DNA from: Bacteroidales bacterium
Lineage (GTDB): Bacteria; Bacteroidota; Bacteroidia; Bacteroidales; JAIOZK01
Assembly: GCA_021740625.1 (NCBI GenBank)
Contig: JAIOZK010000009.1
Location: forward strand, 1-64,000
Length of the DNA: 64,000 bases
Reading direction: 5' to 3'
The notes beneath the pieces were generated by a model that was not told the DNA's origin, did not search any database, and worked only from the letters and a program-made list of their open reading frames with translations. Position numbers and translations under genes: made by a program. Every line of letters begins with the position of its first letter. Position 1 is the first letter of the stretch. Shown here piece by piece: positions 1 through 10,800 of this stretch.

Positions 1-3000
1 CAATACTGTTTCGCCGTCACCGGCCAGTATCCAGATCTCGCATTCCTGCATGTACTGCTCGAAGGAGCTGTTGAAGTAACGGATTTCGGTTATGGTAACA
101 GGATACTCAGTAGGGGTGAACATCTGTGCCAGTCCGGCGCCACCTTCGGTAGATGCTATGGCATTTTCGAAGGTTCCGTCGTTGTATGATATCCAGTAGC
201 CTTCTGTGGCTCCGGGGGCTACCCAGGTAAGTTCAACTACGCCCATATCCTGGGTTTCGTGAACCTTATCGGAGGCCAGATCCTTGGGCTCTTCACAAAG
301 TTGATAGATATGTACATTGTCGATGAACCAGGCGTCGATGTTCAATGAGCTTTCGCCCACTGCAAAGAATCCTACACGGAAGTCATGCCCCTTGGCAGGG
401 TTGCTGATCTTCACATGATAAGATTCCCAGTCTGCATCACCCATGGCCACAAATTCTGCTTTGTCGGTCCATTCGCCATCGGCCCATACACGTACGATCA
501 TTTTTTCGGTTTCAACCGTATCAAACCTGTCGTCAATCTTCAGATCAAAGTCACAATAAATCTCGCCATCTTCAACCCAGTTGCCCAAAATGGGATAGGT
601 CACCAGTCCGCAATCGTAATTTTCCTGTACGGGATCCCACTGGAATTCTGCACAGTGATCCGGATTGCCGAGGATGGTATTGATCGTCCAGTTGTCACAC
701 TGTACTTCCCAGTCTTTTTCCGTGAATGTTCCCGATTCCCAATCTTCGAAGAAGGGCAGCGGGAATCCGTAAGATACACAGATATTGAAGGGTCCTTCAA
801 TCATGGACTCGCCTTCCTGACCAAAGAAACCATATGGGCTCAGGTCGTATACAGCCGTTACCGTGTAATCATAGCATTGCGGCCAGAGGTTGTAATCCCA
901 ATAGCTTACCTGGTCTTCTCCAAAGTATTCAACGTAATCAACGAATTCTTCATCACGGTATACATTGAAGCCGATCACATTATCCGGAGTAGTACATTGT
1001 GTAGGAGGTCCGCCGGCACCAAACTCAAGTCCGAAGATAGTCTCATTCTGGATAATACCTACCATGGTCTTGGTATCGGGCACGATACCTCCCTGGATAG
1101 CAAGACCACCGGCAATTCCCGTACCTGTTGTACTGAAACCAATGGCATCATAAGTCACGCCTGTTTCGGCACCGCTTGCAATCTCATACTGTGCTATGAT
1201 AGCACCACTTCCTGCCTGGCTGAAAGCATAAAGGTATGGGGCTCCGTCAATCTCCTGGTCATCCCAGGCAAAACCATAGATACTGCCATATGAGCCTGTC
1301 GGGAAACTATTCAGAGTAACACCATCCTTGTCATAAAGGGTGATCTGGGTATCCCAGTTGTTGGCCCAGAAACCTTCGAAGTCTTCGTCATAGGCCACAG
1401 CACGTGTGGCTACAGGTGCATTCACCGTTTCTTCCAGCACCTCATCGTTGAAGTTCATGCCCCATAAACTGGTGGAAGCATTGCTACCCCAGAAAAGGTC
1501 TTCACCCGGATCATAGGCCAAATCACGTACATCAGCAGGTCCTGAGATCACAAAGCTGCCCAGGAAGGTACCATCAAGTTCATAACGGAAGAAGGTTCCG
1601 TTGCCAGCATTCCACTTGGATGTATAGATGTAGTTTCCATCGGATTCCACACCGGCCTCACCTGATGCATCGCCGCAGGGGTATTCAAATTGGGTATCCC
1701 AGAATTCACGGTTGCCCGGATAGTTGTTCTTAACATCTATTAGCAGGGGTGAATATTCTGAGTTCACATTGGGTTGCTCCATGCGTGGTTGTACTGATAA
1801 TACATCGAACCAGGGTGCACAGGGAGGTTCCCAAATCAAGTGAACAGCATTGTCGTAATTTGCAGCCACCAGATTTTCTGGAGGATACAGCCATTCGGAC
1901 ATGAAAGTGTAATAATCCTTTTCTGAGAGTCCTGAGGTATACAGAGCGCCTACACTGGCTGTGTATTCGACTCCATATTGCAGGTTCAGATACTGATAGG
2001 TTTCTTCCTGTACTTCTACCACAAAGGCATCATCCAGGAATACATGGTAGCCCATTGGGGGCCAGTCACCGTCGCTGCCTACCGATACTTCTACGTTATC
2101 GATGGCCCAGCCGGATGCCCATTCTCCGTTGTCATCAGCGTGGAAGGCAATCCAGAATGCGGGTATGTTCCAGTCGTTGGACCATTGCGAGAGATCAATC
2201 TCCTCGTGGGTCCAACTGCCGGCTGTGGGGCTCATGTTTTGCAAAACTTCCCAGGTAGCACCGCCATCCAGGCTGTATTCTACAATGGCCGACTGACCAA
2301 AGGCGCCATCAAAGAACTGATCGAACTTCAGTGAATAACCACCGGTCTCTCTCAGATCCATGGGCGGGGTGATCAGGTAGTCGACACTACCGTCCTGTCC
2401 GCTACCACATTCATCATCATTGGCCACTGCATAATAGCTGTCCCATGCAGGAATCGGCCAGGAATCACTGCTGCCATCATCGGTACGGTACCAGCCGCAG
2501 CTATTCGTACTGGAAGTCCATCCTGCAGGCGGGAACATCTCGCCTTCGAAACCTTCCCTCAAGGCAGTAATACGTGGTTCATTCCAGGTCGCGATAGAGG
2601 TCAGCGGATCTACATACAGGTTGTAGGGTGCATATCTCTTTTCGCCAAGAACCACATCAAAAGTTCTGTCGCTATTGATAAACTGATCCCAGTAGTTGGC
2701 TGAATCATAGCCAGGTTTGTAGACTGTCAAATCGTAATAGCCTTTCCATACGGGATCAAAAGTTACCGTAGCTGTTTCATCTGTAAAATGTGTATACACA
2801 TCATAGGGGAAACTATTTCCTGACAGGATGATTTCAACACTGTCGGCAACGGATCCGTCGGTAGTGGTCACATTCACCGTAACGGCTACCTGCTTGAGGT
2901 GACCAACAATATTACTTACAGCATAATCAGACCATACGTTTCCGCCCTGGCTGTAACGTGCAGCAACACCATAGGCATACCATCCTTCGGGCAAGCCGCC

Positions 3001-6000
3001 CCAGGCATTATCCATATAACTGAGGTTAGAGGTGTTGTTCTGCAGTACATTGGTATCACCGTTCAGCGGGCTGCCGTTGGGATCAAAGTTGCTCAAACGG
3101 GCTACTTTGTATCCGGTGGCATCGCGGTCGGTTTCTATATTGAACTCAGGCGCAGGGGTATTTGTACCGGATTTTACAAAACCGGGCACACCACTGGGTT
3201 TGCCTGTAGCAATGTAATTGTCATAATAAACGGCTTTTGGAGGTTGCTTGTATTCGGGGCTCAGAACAAGGTCATCGCCTGTTTGCGGTCCACTTACGAT
3301 TGCACGGATCATGAAATCCTGGTAAGCCGAGAGTGACCACATATCAGCACCACCACCAATATAAGTATAAGAGCGATAATAAGTTGGCATGCTCTGATCG
3401 ATTCCAATCGGGGCTGCATTCGGGGGTACGCTTCCCTGGAACATGGCAAGATAGAAATCACCATCTTCAAAAGTAGCGAACAGTCCTTCAAAATCAACCC
3501 AACCATATGCATCAACCACTACTTCGATTGAATCAACAACCGTTCCTGGCATTCCGTCAGTTCCGTCATCATCCATTACAGCAATTCCAAAAGTAGAACC
3601 GATAAAATCGGATCCAACGGGGAAGCTGCCGTCTCCAACGAATAAGGAGCCGCCCATAACAGTCGCAGGATAGCCTGCAGGTGTAAATTTCACTGCATGT
3701 GCATTTCCGGCCACACTGTAAACAAGGAAGTCGTCGGCTGAACCGTCGTCGTAGGCTACTTCATAAGCACCCCATGGTACAGTCCATTCAACAAGACACT
3801 CAGTATCATCCGGATAGTTGGGTGTAGCTGTTACCCAGCCTGGTGCATAGAGTTCTTCGTAGAGCATTGCATCCAGTGGAGTAACAATACCGGCCATGGC
3901 AAATGTATCATATTCAATATGTGTCTGGTATCCTACTTTGTCGAAATTCACATCATAGGTTCCCTCATCAACATATAATTCATACATACCATTGTCATCG
4001 GTTACAGTATTGAATGCATCAGCCTCAACCATAACACCAGGGATGGGAGCTCCGGTATTGGCATCTGAAACAACACCTTCATACATAGCCGGTTGGGTTA
4101 CGATCATGGTATTGTGGATGCTATCCGTCAGATGATCGGGGTCATTGCTTTCCACGAAAAGCCATTCGGTATATGTGCCGGGAGGAAAGTCCGTAGCATC
4201 ATAAGTAATGGCAATTTGCTGTGTAGCACCTTCGCCGAGGTATCCTGAAGATGGCGTTACATCAACAATAAAGCTCGGTTGCGGACAATAGGCCGTTCCG
4301 GTTTTGCCTGTCGGGTTTGAACCGTTGGCTCCATCATGGATGATCACATTTCCTTCACCATCGTAAATCCAGTATTCATTCTCATAGCACCAGCTTCCAC
4401 AACTGAAGGTAGTGGTGATGGTCTGGCCGCTTTCGGCTGTGAAATACACATATTCCGGACCGGAACCACTGGAAAGGGTTAGATTTTCCAGGATAAGTGT
4501 ACCGTCAAGATATACATCCAATTCACCTCCGTTCCATCCGTCACCAAAGTCATCGGTCATTTCGATGGTATGTTCACATGAGAATGCATCGGTATTGTCA
4601 TAATCGGGGAAAATATAGGTTAAAGTACCGATTCCCGTATTTTCGATTGTTGTATAAACAGTCACCTGATGATCAACCCAAACTTCACCGGTAAGCGCGT
4701 CGGGATCGATAAAGAGACCGGGATTATCCCAGCTCACACATTCGGGTCCTGCCGGGGCTGTCATACCTTCGTCATAAACGGCTTTCACTTCATAGCAGTA
4801 CTCTCCGTAATCAGGCAATTGATCGGTATATTCCATGTCGGTTGTTGAACCTACATAGATACCATTGCGCTCAACGCGGAAATACTGGAATGTAGCATCG
4901 CCATACCATTCCCATTCAAGGTCAACATATCCGTTTACGTCATCCACCAGTTCTACTTCAAGGTTTTCCGGAGGGGTCAATGCATCACCAATCACTGTCA
5001 TAGAAACAGGAATTGTGGTTGTACCTACATCCGGTGTGGAAGTAAAGATAATGTCTGCTGTAACATAAGCACCGGGTTCAAAACCGCTGGCATCAAAATG
5101 TACAGGCAGGTTAAATGAACCACCATTGCCAGGAACATCACCTTCATATTGACCCAGTGACAACCAGCCACCTGAAGGGCCTCCGCTGACAGGCATTGCA
5201 GAACCTGTTATTTCGTTACCACTTGCCGAACTCAGCAAGGTTGTATTCCCTGTTGTAACATCTACCGCACGTATTTCGCATGAAGAATTACTCAGGTTAT
5301 AGGCTGCCATGGTAATCTGATCTGCATCAGCATCATAGAACATAGACTGTGCATAGTTGGCATCAAATCCAATGGAACCGATTGTTGTAGCAGCACCAGT
5401 GGCTTTATCAATTGCATAAAACTCATCATTGCTGATGTCATATGCCCAGAGATTTCCATCACCGTCACAGGCCAATCCAATCATCAAGGTTGTCGGGCCG
5501 TGTGTACCGATGTTGGTTGCGGATGGTCCTGAAGGATCAATTGAATAAAGTGTAGAACCATCGGTAGCATAAAGGGTGCCATCGGTCGGGTCAATTGTAA
5601 TATCATTGAATGAAACTGCACCTGACATATTTCCAACGGTTGTCATTGTACCGGTTGCACGTTCTACCATGTACAAAGTAGTGCTGTTGTATACTGTAGC
5701 ATAGGCATTGTCTTCATCGCCCATGGGGAAAGCCATACCACTTACAAAGTCGGAACCTGTATAAGGTCCAACAATGGTGTAGCCGCTCACATTGTCAACA
5801 TCAAAATCAATAAAGTTGTTGGCAAGGGCTTCCATACCAAAGATGATGGAACCTCTGATCGGGCTGGGCTCTTGTGGTCCTTCCGGATCAACGGGTGCCA
5901 TTCCCGGATCAGCAGGAGTATGTTCTATGGTCCCTTCAAATTTGGGAACGCTTACTCCGCCACCTGCATTATCACTGGTATATACAATTTCTGCATTCCA

Positions 6001-7425
6001 GTGCAAGGGTCCGTCACCATTATTTAAAATACCCAGGGCAGTTGTCAGGAATTCATTCGGATTCAATGTTTCATTAAGCTGCAATGGGTTGATGATCATT
6101 GTAGGCTGTGTAAGCACAATATCCTGGTAAGTGGTTTGCTGTGTAAAGATATCAACCATGTAAGATACTACATTGTATCCATCTTTCCAGGCAAGCACTT
6201 CCTGTGTACCCACCGGTACATCGGGGATATAATAATAACCATCATTTCCTGAAGTAGTCTGTCCCACTTCCTCGATGGCCACTGTAGCACCGGCTACGAT
6301 CAATCCGTCGCCATTAAAGGTATAACCTTCAAGGTTACCCGGATCCACTTCGTACCAAATGTGGAGGTTGTCCAGGTAAACAATATCTCCTTGGTTATAA
6401 TAATCTTCATAATACTTCAGCGATGATTGCAGTGTTATTGTGAAGTTGGCATCGTTCTGCCAGGGTGAGAGATCGAAATAATATTCCATCCAGGGATCAC
6501 TGTGGCTGGAAGGTTGCCAGTAATAATCACCATTCTCATCTTCCAGTTCCGTACCATTGATCAATGTTCTGTACCAGGCATAGTTTGAATTAAATGAATA
6601 ACCCATCACCATATCATAAGCCATTGCTAGCATACCTGATGTTCCATCGGGTACAACGGTAATATCAACGGTTCCGAAGTGACTTGATTTGGAAGCATCA
6701 AAGGCAGCGGAATAAGAATATGGTGTTGATCCCCATCCGGAGGATGTATTCCCTTCGAACAGCAGGCCGTATGCACCAGATTCGGCTGCATCGGCATCGG
6801 TTCTGACATCCGCATTACTTCCAATATCGAGGACCAATTCGTTAGGAATTGTACCATCGTCGAAAGTTGCCCAGAATGGGAATGTTGTCACCTCCTGGGG
6901 TTGCGTACCGGGACCGGCAACAAAATAAAAAGCACCGTAAGAACCATAATCTCCGGAGCTCCAACTCATGATCGGCCAGCCGGTATCATCATTGGATACT
7001 TCTCCGGCAATTCCACCGTCACCCCAGGTATCCCAGCAGTCAACGTCAAATCCGTTGCCTTCTTCAAGGGGCAACACATGTTGTTGGTTCTCGTTACCGC
7101 TGGAAAAGGTCTGGTCGGTAGCCCAGTAGTAGGCACCACCAGCATAATCCCAGAGATTGTAAGAAGCTTCGCTGGCGAAAATATCTACAGTTACCGACAG
7201 CAAAATGTTTGTTAGCGCCCTGCTGCCATCAGGATTATAAATTCCTTTTGGAGCAGTTGCTCTTTCTTGTGGCATGGGTTGGGTCTGAGCATCAGGTTCA
7301 ACGGATACCCTCGGGGGATTATCCATCAAAGCCCTTTCCTCCTGGGAAATGCCCTGACCAAACACAACAGATGATGACAATAATAATGTCACCATCCAAA
7401 GACACAGTTTTGTAAATTTACTCAT
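1..7425 (-). CDS. Giant secreted multidomain adhesin-like protein (C-terminus beyond window)
   Basis: The minus-strand frame is open from an ATG at 7425 to base 1 (2475 codons), so the stop and any sorting domain lie outside the window. Residues 1-24 form a signal peptide ending near VVFGQ. By sequence, the parts in order are: an N-terminal beta-rich region; a carboxypeptidase-regulatory-like repeat (EGYTFNGDGLIVAGATVAI, about 360-420); a BACON-like Ig domain split by a propeller-like insert (about 483-745); fibronectin-III-like linkers; a gingipain-type cleaved-adhesin domain (about 1627-1795); a second propeller (about 1900-2150); and a lectin-like jelly roll starting at FFEDWESGTF (about 2224). 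Domain order matches the next gene upstream, a tandem paralog. The last visible 75 codons are nearly identical to part of the protein at 32.1-33.7 kb. Role is inferred: Sec export, then T9SS secretion and surface attachment; no catalytic site was recognised. Confidence 0.9.
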   Translation of the reverse strand, partial: MSKFTKLCLWMVTLLLSSSVVFGQGISQEERALMDNPPRVSVEPDAQTQPMPQERATAPKGIYNPDGSRALTNILLSVTVDIFASEASYNLWDYAGGAYYWATDQTFSSGNENQQHVLPLEEGNGFDVDCWDTWGDGGIAGEVSNDDTGWPIMSWSSGDYGSYGAFYFVAGPGTQPQEVTTFPFWATFDDGTIPNELVLDIGSNADVRTDADAAESGAYGLLFEGNTSSGWGSTPYSYSAAFDASKSSHFGTVDITVVPDGTSGMLAMAYDMVMGYSFNSNYAWYRTLINGTELEDENGDYYWQPSSHSDPWMEYYFDLSPWQNDANFTITLQSSLKYYEDYYNQGDIVYLDNLHIWYEVDPGNLEGYTFNGDGLIVAGATVAIEEVGQTTSGNDGYYYIPDVPVGTQEVLAWKDGYNVVSYMVDIFTQQTTYQDIVLTQPTMIINPLQLNETLNPNEFLTTALGILNNGDGPLHWNAEIVYTSDNAGGGVSVPKFEGTIEHTPADPGMAPVDPEGPQEPSPIRGSIIFGMEALANNFIDFDVDNVSGYTIVGPYTGSDFVSGMAFPMGDEDNAYATVYNSTTLYMVERATGTMTTVGNMSGAVSFNDITIDPTDGTLYATDGSTLYSIDPSGPSATNIGTHGPTTLMIGLACDGDGNLWAYDISNDEFYAIDKATGAATTIGSIGFDANYAQSMFYDADADQITMAAYNLSNSSCEIRAVDVTTGNTTLLSSASGNEITGSAMPVSGGPSGGWLSLGQYEGDVPGNGGSFNLPVHFDASGFEPGAYVTADIIFTSTPDVGTTTIPVSMTVIGDALTPPENLEVELVDDVNGYVDLEWEWYGDATFQYFRVERNGIYVGSTTDMEYTDQLPDYGEYCYEVKAVYDEGMTAPAGPECVSWDNPGLFIDPDALTGEVWVDHQVTVYTTIENTGIGTLTYIFPDYDNTDAFSCEHTIEMTDDFGDGWNGGELDVYLDGTLILENLTLSSGSGPEYVYFTAESGQTITTTFSCGSWCYENEYWIYDGEGNVIIHDGANGSNPTGKTGTAYCPQPSFIVDVTPSSGYLGEGATQQIAITYDATDFPPGTYTEWLFVESNDPDHLTDSIHNTMIVTQPAMYEGVVSDANTGAPIPGVMVEADAFNTVTDDNGMYELYVDEGTYDVNFDKVGYQTHIEYDTFAMAGIVTPLDAMLYEELYAPGWVTATPNYPDDTECLVEWTVPWGAYEVAYDDGSADDFLVYSVAGNAHAVKFTPAGYPATVMGGSLFVGDGSFPVGSDFIGSTFGIAVMDDDGTDGMPGTVVDSIEVVVDAYGWVDFEGLFATFEDGDFYLAMFQGSVPPNAAPIGIDQSMPTYYRSYTYIGGGADMWSLSAYQDFMIRAIVSGPQTGDDLVLSPEYKQPPKAVYYDNYIATGKPSGVPGFVKSGTNTPAPEFNIETDRDATGYKVARLSNFDPNGSPLNGDTNVLQNNTSNLSYMDNAWGGLPEGWYAYGVAARYSQGGNVWSDYAVSNIVGHLKQVAVTVNVTTTDGSVADSVEIILSGNSFPYDVYTHFTDETATVTFDPVWKGYYDLTVYKPGYDSANYWDQFINSDRTFDVVLGEKRYAPYNLYVDPLTSIATWNEPRITALREGFEGEMFPPAGWTSSTNSCGWYRTDDGSSDSWPIPAWDSYYAVANDDECGSGQDGSVDYLITPPMDLRETGGYSLKFDQFFDGAFGQSAIVEYSLDGGATWEVLQNMSPTAGSWTHEEIDLSQWSNDWNIPAFWIAFHADDNGEWASGWAIDNVEVSVGSDGDWPPMGYHVFLDDAFVVEVQEETYQYLNLQYGVEYTASVGALYTSGLSEKDYYTFMSEWLYPPENLVAANYDNAVHLIWEPPCAPWFDVLSVQPRMEQPNVNSEYSPLLIDVKNNYPGNREFWDTQFEYPCGDASGEAGVESDGNYIYTSKWNAGNGTFFRYELDGTFLGSFVISGPADVRDLAYDPGEDLFWGSNASTSLWGMNFNDEVLEETVNAPVATRAVAYDEDFEGFWANNWDTQITLYDKDGVTLNSFPTGSYGSIYGFAWDDQEIDGAPYLYAFSQAGSGAIIAQYEIASGAETGVTYDAIGFSTTGTGIAGGLAIQGGIVPDTKTMVGIIQNETIFGLEFGAGGPPTQCTTPDNVIGFNVYRDEEFVDYVEYFGEDQVSYWDYNLWPQCYDYTVTAVYDLSPYGFFGQEGESMIEGPFNICVSYGFPLPFFEDWESGTFTEKDWEVQCDNWTINTILGNPDHCAEFQWDPVQENYDCGLVTYPILGNWVEDGEIYCDFDLKIDDRFDTVETEKMIVRVWADGEWTDKAEFVAMGDADWESYHVKISNPAKGHDFRVGFFAVGESSLNIDAWFIDNVHIYQLCEEPKDLASDKVHETQDMGVVELTWVAPGATEGYWISYNDGTFENAIASTEGGAGLAQMFTPTEYPVTITEIRYFNSSFEQYMQECEIWILAGDGETVL

Positions 7426-7660
7426 AAGATGTCTGTTTTTGGTTAATAAAATGTTTGTTTATCTAATTTCCATTTATTCAAATGAAAAAATCCACACACA
7501 CTAATTAAATAAACTACTAAAGCCCAAACTGTTACAAAATTATTCGGTGCGTTTTAGGTTTATTGTTATTACATTGACACAATTGCTTCAGAAATAGTTG
7601 CATTCAAAATAAAAATTTTTGCACACCATATTTTTCATGCCATTCCATGCAAAGTCGCGT

Positions 7661-7690
7661 CAAAAATAGTAATTTATATGTATTGAACAA
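7661..7690 (-). promoter_or_regulatory. Bacteroidota-type promoter for the giant gene at 1-7425
   Basis: On the minus strand, TTG (7690-7688) is followed after exactly 19 bp by TATTTTTG (7668-7661), which fits the Bacteroidota -33/-7 pattern. The predicted transcript start is near 7655, giving a leader of about 230 nt. The gap 7426-7819 is otherwise AT-rich with no ORF or strong hairpin. A second -7-like box, TAATTTTG at 7542-7535, has no matching -33 box. Confidence 0.45.
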
Positions 7691-7819
7691 GGAAAAAGTT
7701 TCATTTTTTAACATAAAATTCATATTGTGATTCCAATATAATTGGCCATCTTTCAATAATGCACAATGAATCCAGTCAGCAATATTTGGGTATGGAAGAT
7801 ATAATCAATAGAATGAAGT

Positions 7820-10800
7820 TCACCTAATGATTAACAGTTTTCTGCTAAGCATTCCATCTTCTTTTTCAAGTTTTATCAGGTAAGCACCTGTTTTGATACC
7901 TGCGATATTGAACCTTGCCTGTTTTACATTATTCAGATTTTCCTCATAGATCAATTGACCCAGTTTATCGAAAATGAGAATCTTGTTTATTCGTTCGCTT
8001 GCGCTGAACATGATATTGTCCTTTGCAGGATTGGGGAAGATCATTACAAAAGTTCCCGGACCTGGTTCTTTTCCGGTATAAAAGCTGATACATCCAAAGG
8101 ATACGGTATCTGATTCACATTGGTCATAAACCGCATTCATGAAGTAACAGTATTCTTTGCTTTCATAAAGGGTATCATGGTAATACAGTTCGGTCCAATT
8201 CTCCGCGATCAGCTCACCGTTTCTCCATATGTTATATGCATTCAGATCCCTGGAAATTCTTTTGGGTGGCAGAGCGAAATGATCGGATACATCAATATCG
8301 GATAGCATAATCTTATCCGTCCTGCCTGGTGCTCGAAGTTTATATGTCTTATCAGGATGATCTCCTCCGGGATAATTCACCCAGGCTTCGTGGCTGCCCA
8401 CATAATAATATCCAAATTCACCCAATTCAGTAAATTCACCAGGGGAACCCAGAAAGAGGGATCCGTCGTAATAACTGTCATCAGCGCCAATATATGGTCC
8501 ATCGGGAGCTACATTGATGGTGTTGATCATAAAACCACCGGATTCTATGGTAAGATCGGCAAGCTCAACATTAACCCAGTCTGCACCTGGAGCATTCTCA
8601 ATACTATAAGGGCCGGCAAGGATTTCATTTCCATCCTCACTTAAAATATACAAATGAGATATTTGTCCCGGTTCACCATAATCATCATTGAAATAACATA
8701 TCTTTTTAATGATGGCCGGATATTCTTCAGGGATTAACAGTTGAGCGAGCCCTGCCCCTCCGTCATTTGAGGCAAATGAATTTTCAAAGCTACCGTCGTG
8801 ATGGCCCAGCCATTGCTCTCCATAATAAAAGGGGGCTTCCCATTCGAGCGCTACGACACCCATTTCCTCCGACTCGTATATTCTTTCAATGGAGAGGTTT
8901 CGTGGTTCGGGACAAATCTGATAAACATTTACATTATCGATGTACCATGCATCAATGTTGATGCTGTTTTCTCCTTTTGCAAAAAATCCCACCCTGAAAT
9001 CAAATCCTTTTGCATGTTCAGAAATATCCATATGGTAGGATTCCCAGTCTGCGTCACCCTGGGCAACAAATTCGTGAATTCCTGTCCAGTTGCCATCGGC
9101 CCACACACGAACATCCAGCTTTTCGGTTTTCACGGTATCGAAGCGGTCGTCGATCATCAGGTCGAAATCAAGATAAATATTGCCATCTGTAACATCGCTG
9201 CCGATGATGGGATATGTGATCAAACCGCATTCGTAATTTTCAAGGACAGGATCCCACTGGAAAGCGGCGCTATGTCCGGGATTTCCTGTCATGGAATTCA
9301 CCTCCCAGTTATCACAATGTACTTCCCATTCTTTGGTATCAAAACTTCCCGATTCCCAATCTTCCATGAAAGGCATGCTGTTGCAGCAAGAAAGACAGAT
9401 GGTTGCCGGGCCGTCTCTCATGGATTCCCCTTCGTCGCCAAACTGCCCGTACGGCGAAAGATCGTATACCGCGCTTACTTCATAATCATAACACATGGGA
9501 AGCAGATCGTAGTCCCACCATTCCATTTTATCCTGCCCGTCATATTCCAGGTAATCCATATGCTCATTATCTCTGTATATGTTGAATCCAAGAACATTTT
9601 CAGGCACATCGCATTCACCGCCTGGTGGATAATGGCCAAAGGATAAGCCAAAAATGGTTTCATTTTGAATAATGCCAAGCATTGTATATTCAAATCCTGA
9701 AATGCCACCGCTAATAGCAAGTCCTCCTGCTACCCCACTTCCCGATGTGCTGAATCCAATCGCATCATAAACAACACCGGTTTCATTGCCATACGGACTT
9801 ACAAATTGCACAATAACAGCACCGCTTGCATCCTGGCTAAAACCATACAGATAGGATGCGTCATAAATTTCCTGATCATCCCATGCAAAACCGTAAAAAT
9901 TTGAATAGGAACCAACGGGAAAGCTATTCAGCAAAACACCATCGCGGTCGTAGAGTGTAATGTCTGTAGACCAGTTATTGGCCCAGAAAGCATCGAAATC
10001 CTCATCATAAGCAATGGCCCGGGTGGCAACCGGTGTGTTGATTGTTTCCACTACCGTTTCATCGTCGAAATCCATGCCCCATACCATTGTTGAGGCATTG
10101 CTGCCGTAAAAATATTCACCGTCGTATGCCAGGTCGCGCACATCCTGGCAGCCTGCAATGACAAAACTGCCCAGGAAGGTGCCATCGGTTTCATAGCGGA
10201 AAAAAGTACCATTTCCGGCATTCCACTTTGTGGTATAAATGTAATTGCCATCGCTTTCGATACCGGCTTCGCCTGTTGCATCTCCGCAAGGAAACTCAAA
10301 CTGGGTATCCCAAAAATCCCGTTGGGGGTTGGTGTTGTTTTTTATTTTCCTCACAGCGGGTGAATATTCTGTATTTGGATGGGGCCTTTTTTCTCTTTCA
10401 CCAACTGACATGATCTCGAACCAGGGTGCGCAGGGCGGATCCCATTTCAGGAGAACGGCATTATCGTAGGTTGCGGCTGCCAGGTTTTCGGGGGGATACA
10501 GCCAACCGGATGTAAAGGTATAATAGTCTTTTTCGGATATACCGGAAGCATATACGGCGCCCACGCTGGCGGTGTATTCCTGCCCGTAATTCAGATTCAG
10601 GAACCGATAGGATGTATCCTGTGTTTCGGTGATGAGGACATCATCCAGGAAGAGGTGGTAGCCTGTCGGTGGCCAGTCCCCCTCCGATCCCACAGATACT
10701 TCAACATTGTCGACGGCCCAGCCTGATCCCCATCCTCCCTGGTCATCTGCATGAAAAGCAATCCAGACCGAAGGTATTTCATAATCTCCGGAATATACAG

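Noticed and set aside
385-1293. Plus-strand open frame of 302 codons
   Set aside because: Lies opposite the giant adhesin gene, whose frame continues unbroken and matches two paralogs; the plus-strand product shows no family features.
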